Of a DNA stretch of 64,000 bases, positions 56,701 through 64,000 are shown in pieces. This DNA comes from Euphorbia lathyris (lineage: Eukaryota > Streptophyta > Magnoliopsida > Malpighiales > Euphorbiaceae): positions 89,658,104-89,722,103 of the forward strand of contig NC_088910.1 of NCBI RefSeq assembly GCF_963576675.1. The letters run 5' to 3'. The notes beneath the pieces were generated by a model. It did no database searches, was not told where the DNA came from, and worked only from the letters and a program-made list of their open reading frames with translations. The position numbers were made by a program, and so were the translations under genes. The stretch's first letter is position 1. Each line of letters begins with the position of its first letter.

Positions 56701-59700
56701 CACTAGGAGCCATTCTTGGGTCCATGTGGACACTAGGAGCCATTCTTGGGTCCATGTGGACACTAGGAATCTGAAGCAACCTGCGTTCACGTTCCTTGGG
56801 CGACTTCAGAAGCTCTATTTTTTTAACACATTCTCTAAGCGTGCAACATAGTCAAGGAAAAACGTGATAACTGAATTTAACAAAGTTCTTTTCTAGGCAT
56901 TTTCAGCACTTGATGTAATTTTGTAACAAATGCTCTATATATCTGTGAAGAAAAGATAGGACAATGCCAAAATTGGAGGCAGCTAGTGCAGTTGATGCAT
57001 TAACAGCCGAAAACCTCTTCCTCCTAACGAACTCTAAGTAAAACACGAGTCAAATCCAATTACAGAGGTAAAAATGGGCTAAGAGCCAATTAACAAGTAG
57101 CATGGTATAAACAAGTAAAGCCACAGAAAATTTGGATTTATGAGATGGCAACACATAAGCTTTAATTCCAGTCAAGAAGAGTTAAAGTTCTCTGAAACTG
57201 TCCATAGTTATCTTCTAACCTCTGACCTTTTAAGATGTGATTCGTGATCCAGTCAACACCCCCCATCCCCAATAGCTACTTTTTATACAGCACAAGATAC
57301 ACAAAGTTCAAATTTCCTCAAGTGAATTTTGAGAGCACCATACTACCCCTCATTCTAATATCTAATATGAGCCACTGAAATCATTCAGAAAAATGAACGA
57401 AAAACAGAAAGAGGAGGAATCAGTAAAATCTCATACAGTAAAGGATATTCCTTTCTACGTCCCTTCCCACTAGCTCGGTCACGAAGATGATTTAACCGTA
57501 ATATCTCTGCTTCCAGACACTGGATGTAAAAGAGAAGTTCAGTAAGTGCATGCAATCAATATGAAACAAAATAACACCACTTAAAAGAAGGCCTAAAGAT
57601 CTCAATGCTCCCAAACATTAAAACTAGGGGTGTTCATGGGTCAATCCAATGGTTATTGGATTAAAAAACCAATCCAATCCAATAAAGGAAAGAATCCATG
57701 GATTGGTTGTAAATAACCAATCCAATCCCTATATACTCCATAGAGTTGGATTGGATTGGTTTTAGTTTGGATTGGTTATTAACCACCAATCCAAGGATCA
57801 ATGTCGTTCAAACTTATTTTTTAGCAAGATTAAATAATCCAATCAATTTTTTCAATAATATCATTTAGAGAAAAAATAGAAGAAACGTTGAAAAAGAAAA
57901 AAAGGAACAGAGAACGTGAAAATGGAAAAAAATGTGACAAACGGAAAAAACGTGGAGAACGAAAGAAAACATGAAAAAATGAATTAGGCAAAAAAATAGA
58001 AATCAAGAAAACAGAAAAAACGGAAAAAAATACGGTGTTCTGAACTCTAGTATAATATAATTTCTACTTGTACATTTTTGATATAACTACACTAGTATTT
58101 TATATTCTATAAATGACCACAATAAAAAAAAATGAGGTTGATTTCGGTTTACTTATAACCAATATATCTTCTTCTTTTTCAAATTTAGATGACTTTAACA
58201 TTTGCTGAGTATTTTCCTTTTCTTTTTCTTATACTAAATTTTAAAGGTACTTCAAAATTGACCAATAATTAGTTATTTCAAATGGAAAGTTCATTTTTAA
58301 TTTGAATGTGAACTGTGGGTTTTATGAGTTGACCAACATTGTAGATTACACAAATCTTTCACAACTAAGTGCTCTTATTTGCATTTGTTATTTACATTTT
58401 CCCCATTTTTTCTGCTTTTTACGTTTTTCTATTTTTGCGTTTTTCACGTTTTTTTTCTGTTTTTCAGTTTCTACGTTTTTCCGTATTTCACAAACTATTT
58501 ATTGAGTCATTTCTCTACCCATCAAAATCTCAAAGGTTTAGTTTGGATTGGTTACTAACCGGTTAATAACTGGTTAAATTAACCAATCCATATGAAATTA
58601 TCTATTGGTTTGGTTATAACCAATCCAATAGAACAAATAAATTAGTAAACCAACTATTTTTAGGTTGGATTGGGTTAAACCATTGGATTGGTCAGAGTAA
58701 ACCTAAACTATTCTCATGTATAATACATAAAAGGCTAGCACTTTTGGCAATTGCAACGCAAGGCAAGTAACCTAACAGTTTCAAGCTAAAACCTCTTGGA
58801 CAATTTTTCAGATTCTGACCAACATATAATATCAGGTCAAGTGCGTGTGATTCTGGTGAAAATGTATTGTTGCATGTGCTGCAAATTCACGGCAATGACC
58901 GAAATTATGCGTGATGGTTATGCAAGTTTCCAGAATTTATCATTCTTACTGAAAAATAAAATACATAACCCTACATTGTCCCAATTAAAAGAAAAATGAT
59001 GAAAATTGAAACAAGTCGTATACAATTAAAAAGATCATTAGGCCTTCAACTGGAATTTTAGTTCATTTCATGTTAACAACTAGCAAGAAAGGAACTTACA
59101 TCACTAACTTTGACAGGTTTCAGCACCATTGCTTTCTCCTCAATCTCACCCTGTATCCAAAAATAACTACATAAATAAATACTTCATACAAAAAGGCAAA
59201 CATATCTAAGCTAGAAATGGAAGTTAATGTTGAAGAAAACACTTGCCACTTTTAGTCGTTTCATTAGCCCACATTTTATGCTCTCGCGTAAACGTCTGCA
59301 TTCATCCTGGAGACACATAAATAGCACATAAAAAATAACTAAATAAGTTCGTACAACTTGGCTACAAGGCTTTAATCTCCTAACTATAACTTACAGCCCC
59401 TAGAGCGGGCAATATCAATGGCAGATATAAAGGTAATAGTATATGTTTGCACCAAAAATAAAGTTTTCTTGATGCATAAACTTCCTAGAGTGAACGTCAA
59501 GGGAAACTAGGAGAAACTTCATAGAGTGAACCTCAAGGAAACCAACTTCCTAGAGTGAACCTCAAGGGGAACCGGGGGAAACCAACTTCCTAGGGTGAAT
59601 CTCAAGGGAAACCGGGGGAAACCAACTTCCTATAATGAACCTCAACGGAAACCACGGGAAACCAACTTCCTAGGGGGTCATGAGGCCATTTAATATTTTT

Positions 59701-62700
59701 AATGTCTATTTTGTGAGCCAATTAAAAACAGGCAAAGTTAGAAAGTGTTAGTATTGGAAGTTAAAGTGAAGCAGTTATTGGTGGAAACAACAAGTTACTC
59801 CCAACATCTACAAAAGGTAGAAATCACGATGAAAATAGACAACTCAACACACTCAAGCAAAACTCTAGCAAATTATCCCTGGACTTCAGTAATTTAATTT
59901 TCAGCCACTGTCTTAGCTATAACTTTCATTTTAATTCAAGTTCAAGTTCACTCAAGTTCTCCGGTACAATTTCATTTTGTTTTGTTCTTAAATCATTTAT
60001 GTAAGGCCAATATCGTTTTGATCATCGAATCTTTTGAAATTTTAGGTCTCTTTGATTCTTACAATCGTTTGTTTCTCAAAAGTTAGAAGACCCACTCAAA
60101 GCAATTTTATAGTTCAAGAACACTATAATTCTCTAGCACGCGCATTTTCCACAAAAGAGCCAAACAGTATAGTTACTATGTTATCACATAATTTGACTCC
60201 AAAAGAGAATTGCAGCTCATACGGCTACAATGGACTAAATACGAATGATAATGATACGAGTTTAAATTATTCTTAGTGAAACTCAAGCTAGTCCAGGGAA
60301 TAAAATATGAACCTATTAATAAAGAATGATCAGTTCATAAACGACTAAAGAGTCCTGCCAGGACAAAGCCTGAGCCCACGTTAGAATATAGAGAAAAGTA
60401 AAAAAAAAAAAAACCATGTGGTTCCTGTCATTGAACAGTTTGAACAAGAGGGCATGTGTTTTACACAGTTAGCAAAAAAAAAATAACTAAAGGTGTTAGT
60501 GATGTGGCAAAGGTGTTAGTCAAATTCCTTTGTACTTTCCTAAGGGTAGAAACTAAATAAAACGAATGAAGTTGAAACAAAATAGGAAAATTCATACACA
60601 ACATAGTAACAACATAGACAAGCAAGAACTGAATGACATTTTATGCTGTATGCTTGATCAGTATTGTTTAAAAAAAAAAAATGCTAGACGCCCTCAAGTC
60701 AATGAGACCTCAAATTGCCTAAGCAAAGTAATGCTACCTAAAAAATGGTCAAACCGTGTACGAAAACAGTATTGAAGTTTCAGAAAAAATATATAAACTC
60801 TCAATTTATCATCTGAAATGTTGTTGACTTCCTATTAATGCACTTCCCTTAAATATACTTACTATGTTTTGGAAACTAAAAATTTTATTTTCAAAGTCAA
60901 ACCATTGATTATGATCTCATTGCGTATGCTGCAAAAACTTTGTTTTTTAATTGTTTACAGTTACACATTTTGGAAACTTGTATGAAACATTTCAAGTCAC
61001 CTTTCCGTACATTAAGATAATTGGAAACGTGTTTTTTAGAACTTGACAACTCTTTTCCTAGGATGTAATATGTGTCTAGAAGCATATGGACGCTAATCAC
61101 ATGTTCAGTAAATCCCTAATATTTTCAAAGCCATCGTCTACAAACTTTAAAATGAAATTTTCCTCACTTAACTTTTATATAATTTTTACTATATATATAT
61201 AGAAAGAAATTAAAAATGCAGCCTTATAATTTTAAAATTTATGGATATACAATACTACCCTCATTTTTTTTCCACGTCCTCGTTCCATTTCCTATATGTT
61301 TTACAAATATCGTTTCCTGACGTCTATTTTCCATTTCCATGCAACATAGCTTGTTACCTTAAATTGTTCCAAAATTGTATTTGAAGTGTACAATATCAAC
61401 ATCATTAAGGAAAATTAGTATCTAAAATTGTTACCATAAATTATTTCTTTCCAATTGAAGAAATTACATTCCATTTGTTCCAATTCCTATTTCAAATTTT
61501 TCACAAAAGATTCCTATCTAAGATTTTCACAGAACATATAAGCTAGGTAAGAGCAACTCTAATGGTTGGAGGGTTGCACACCCTCCAACCATTCCACCTC
61601 ATCCATTTCTAACAACTCTCTCTTCAAAACACTCCTACCAAAAATCCTCTAGTGGTTAATCACAATCACACTATTAAATGGGTCCCACATGTCATATATA
61701 ATTTGTTTCGTTTACTTTTAATCAATTAACGTATTTTGTAATGGTTATTTTATAAGTATTTGGGATCAGGATTTGAGTCTGTATTTCTAATGTTTTGAGA
61801 ATTTGCAATATAAGATATTGACTATATTCATTATGGGGATCCATTTGAAAATAAATATTAAAGGTAAAAGAAGATTAAAAATTAATGAGGTTTATGGGTT
61901 ACTTGATATATTTTTATAAGATTTTAAAGAATATTACATTTATTCTTAAAAAAATCATCAACCTTCCTTGCAAGAACCATTAAACTTGCACCAATTTCAA
62001 CTCCTAAACTAGTAGGACCCACCCTAATTCTCTACTTTTCTCTAGTGTGACTCGCCAAATGCGGTATGTTCTTCCAACTCCCCCAAAAACTAACTTCCGT
62101 GTGATTCACTTTCATCCTTTTGCCTGGTACAATAATTTTAACTTTTATTATCTAGCGAGTCGCCAAACTAGGAGACTTACTAGAATTCAGTTACTCTCAA
62201 TTTATTGACTCTAGTGGTTGGAGGGTCTTTAACAACTTTTTAAAATTGCAAAATGGTCCCATCCAACACACCGCTAGAGTTGCTCTAAGGCATGCTTTTC
62301 TAGCCTCAGGCCTGGGCAGAGGCATTCACCTAGGCAAGCCTCCTTGAAGGTGACTCACCCAAGGGCTCACTAGGTGCTATGGCTTCGCCTTACCTTGCTT
62401 CGCCCAAGCGCGTGGGGGGCTTCAAAATAGCACTTCAATTAATTTAGTGGAAATACACCTAAAACTACTAAGTAATTTATAACATAGTTATTAAAGGCGC
62501 GCCTATGACGCACCAGGTGCAGGGCCTTAGCGCCATGGGCGCAACCGCCATGGCACGCGCCTGGTGCGCCAAAGGGCAGTTGCCAAAGGCGCACTAAGGC
62601 CCGCCTTGGTGAGTTAGGGCAGTTTTATGGGGTTTTTTGACAGTCAAGTGTTCTGAAGGATCCAAAATGAGAAAAAAAAAATATTAAAAAGGAAGAGAGA

Positions 62701-64000
62701 GATTATACATTTGAATTAATTAGAAGAGGCAACCACAAAATCTTATTATAAGAGGAAGATTTTTAGTAGAACAAAACACAGAAAATGAATTCAAACAGAA
62801 ATACAGCCAAGGGAATTCAAATTCAACATGAGTGATTAATTTGGAGAGTTTTGATGAGGTGTAGAACTTAGATTTAGTATTCAACTTTAGTTTTCTAACA
62901 TTGAGTTTATTTTGCATTTTAAAACTTATTTATGCTTAATATTATCATGATTTAGTATTCATTGAATTTTTATGTTAGTTTTATAATTTTTGCTTTTGCA
63001 AGTGCGCCTTGTCTTGCTATGGCACGCGCCATCGCTGTGCGCCAAGGCTCCAGGACCCCTAGCGCCTTAGTGCGCCATGCGCCTTTAATAACTATGATTT
63101 ATAAAGTATAAATCAAGCAGAGGGCTATAACATGGTCAAAAGAATGAAAACAATACATACCACCTAATGTTTTGACTATAGTAATTCAAATTTCAAGGTT
63201 CTAAAATTATGTTCATGAAGTTTTTGTTCTGGCCTTCTGTTACAAAATATGCTGTTTTCCAATGGATATTTGAGCTTATAGGTAAATGGTCCATTACTTA
63301 TGATTATTAGCATTGACAAGACAACTTTAATCAATCACACTGAGAATGCTGATAAAACCCTAAATACCTATAAGTGATTGCAGTTACCTAATAGCATCTC
63401 CAAGAGACAACTTTGTTGGGCTCTTAAGTTAAATTTTGAGGAGTTTGGGTTAAAAATCAACTCCAAGAGACTCTTAGTCACTCCTCAAATCACTAAGGCC
63501 CGTTTGGTATGTTGTAATGGAATGGCCATTACAATGGAGGCTCATTACCATGTTTGGTTAGTCATGTCATTTTTGTCGTAATGGAATCATCGCAAATCTA
63601 TGTAATGGGCATTACGAACAAAAAAGGCATGAATCCCCATTATGATTAACATTGTATTTTTATTACTAATGATGAAATACGAAAAAAACATGAAAACATA
63701 AAAACCGAAAACGAATAAAAAATACAAAAACAAAAAAATGTGAAAATCGAAAAACGGGAAAAAACAAGAAACGAGAAAAAAACATGAAAGCAACTTATTA
63801 ATTTACTGTTGTCGTAGGACATCTAAAACTACAAGAATTCCATCTACCAACTACAAGGTCAAAAGAAGAAGAAATATATATATATATATATATATAGATA
63901 TATAACATTTTAAACTAGGAAATAGATTTATTTATTTATGATATGCCCTTACTCACCTCTGAGAAGTCCTGATCGGAAATTCCATCAATTGATATAACCT
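53775..64000 (-). CDS. C3H44/C3H19 (NERD)-like protein: Plus3 end, GYF domain, CCCH finger; 3' part of the gene
   Basis: Six exons are visible: >64000-63957, 59306-59247, 59150-59100, 57519-57437, 56834-56626, 56533-53775; all phases agree. They encode the end of a Plus3 domain (VISIDGISDQDFSE; DECRRLRESIKCGLM), a charged helix-rich linker (CLEAEILRLNHLRDRAS; LLKSPKERERRL), a GYF domain at 56120-55965 (LWHYQDPSGKIQGPFSMMQL) that should bind proline-rich peptides, a long Ser/Gln-rich disordered region, and a C-terminal CCCH finger at 53837-53778 of form C-x7-C-x5-C-x3-H. The order matches Arabidopsis C3H44 and C3H19/NERD; NERD links histone binding to RNA-directed DNA methylation. PHD and SWIB domains would lie beyond the window. 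The intron after 59247 uses a GC donor. The last exon (about 919 codons) is intact. Confidence 0.9.
56681..56770. repeat. In-frame 30-bp coding minisatellite, three copies
   Basis: Three near-identical 30-bp units (56681, 56711, 56741) inside an exon of the C3H gene encode a repeated 10-residue block, PSVHMDPRMA. The near identity implies recent expansion. Confidence 0.92.
57628..58705. mobile_element. Large foldback (probable hAT MITE) in a C3H intron
   Basis: Starts AGGGGTGTTCATGGGTC, a typical hAT MITE end, with arms rich in CCAATCCAAT on the left and inverted on the right (ending near 58700). The centre is AT-rich with runs of ACGTTTTT-type repeats. The right boundary and duplication are not clear. 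Confidence 0.6.
59481..59680. repeat. 40-bp tandem repeat in the large C3H intron
   Basis: Units begin CTTCCTAGAGTGAACCTCAA. Starts at 59481 (36 bp), 59517 (29 bp), 59546, 59586 and 59626 (40 bp each), with a partial at 59666. Confidence 0.9.
59700..61540. other. Intron interior, AT-rich, nothing assigned
   Basis: No gene or clear transposon boundary. Short plus-strand frames (60052-60276, 60566-60775) lack any recognisable domain. The stretch around 59930-60060 resembles an LTR end in composition, but no boundary is visible. Confidence 0.3.
61551..62285. mobile_element. PIF/Harbinger-type MITE, 735 bp
   Basis: Inverted ends GAGCAACTCT...GAGTTGCTC, flanked by TAA on both sides (61548-61550; 62286-62288), the duplication typical of PIF/Harbinger. 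Both subterminal parts carry the TCTARTGGTTGGAGGGT motif; no transposase. Confidence 0.85.
62483..63096. mobile_element. hAT-type MITE with GC-rich ends, 614 bp
   Basis: Ends CATAGTTATTAAAGGCGC and its near-exact complement. Perfect 8-bp duplication atttataa at 62475-62482 and 63097-63104. Both subterminal regions are full of GGCGC/GCGCC motifs; the centre is AT-rich. A related fragment (GCCTAGG-type repeats) lies just left at 62290-62430. Confidence 0.9.
63490..63800. mobile_element. hAT-like MITE end fragment
   Basis: Contains GGCCCGTTTGGTATG, a common hAT MITE end, followed by TGTAATGGAATGG-type repeats. The opposite end is not identified. Confidence 0.4.
63868..63896. repeat. (TA)n microsatellite
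   Basis: About 14 TA units just inside the intron near the Plus3 exon. Confidence 0.9.

Overview
This window is nuclear DNA from a flowering plant, almost certainly a eudicot. It is AT-rich, its genes are split by many short introns, and it contains plant-specific repeats: SIRE, Ale, Tekay and Tat LTR retrotransposons, an Au-type SINE, hAT, PIF and Mutator MITEs, and an integrated caulimovirid-like fragment. I see nothing bacterial (no operons, Shine-Dalgarno sites or CRISPR). The species cannot be fixed from the sequence.

Two host genes are recognisable, both on the minus strand. (1) 20171-11350 is an intact 15-exon gene for a TMCO4/DUF726 membrane-associated serine-hydrolase-like protein. 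I traced 684 codons with all splice phases consistent. (2) 64000-53775 is the 3' part of a gene resembling Arabidopsis C3H44/C3H19 (NERD): the end of a Plus3 domain, a linker, a GYF domain and a C-terminal CCCH finger. The gene continues past the window.

Layout. 1-7448: a SIRE-type Ty1/copia element on the minus strand, with a decayed third ORF running off the left edge. Its 5' LTR abuts the broken integrase of an older copia element (7449-10255). 10256-20362: a SINE and then the TMCO4 gene, whose introns carry a MULE-type MITE, an Au-like SINE and an 810-bp TIR element. 20363-31431: a degraded Tat-lineage Ty3/gypsy element on the minus strand with two RNase H modules. A plus-strand ORF and a 93-bp tandem array lie beyond its pol, and its integrase is split by plus-strand LTR-element debris. 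A hAT MITE with a perfect 8-bp duplication sits in its gag. 31444-42969: a decayed caulimovirid-like polyprotein fragment split by a complete young Tekay chromovirus (33099-42602, TSD catta). 42970-48464: a cluster of long-TIR Mutator-like elements, one inserted inside the terminal repeat of another. 48465-53277: an Ale-type copia element with a collapsed 5' LTR. 53283-64000: the C3H gene, whose 4.65-kb intron holds PIF and hAT MITEs and tandem repeats.

The host genes form no shared pathway; most of the window records successive nested insertions. The most unusual structure is the inner Mutator-like element at 46504-47816. It carries two subterminal arrays of a self-complementary 33-bp unit (11 codons), so both strands encode the same kind of 11-residue repeat. 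The arrays flank a fragment resembling the N-terminus of a MULE transposase.
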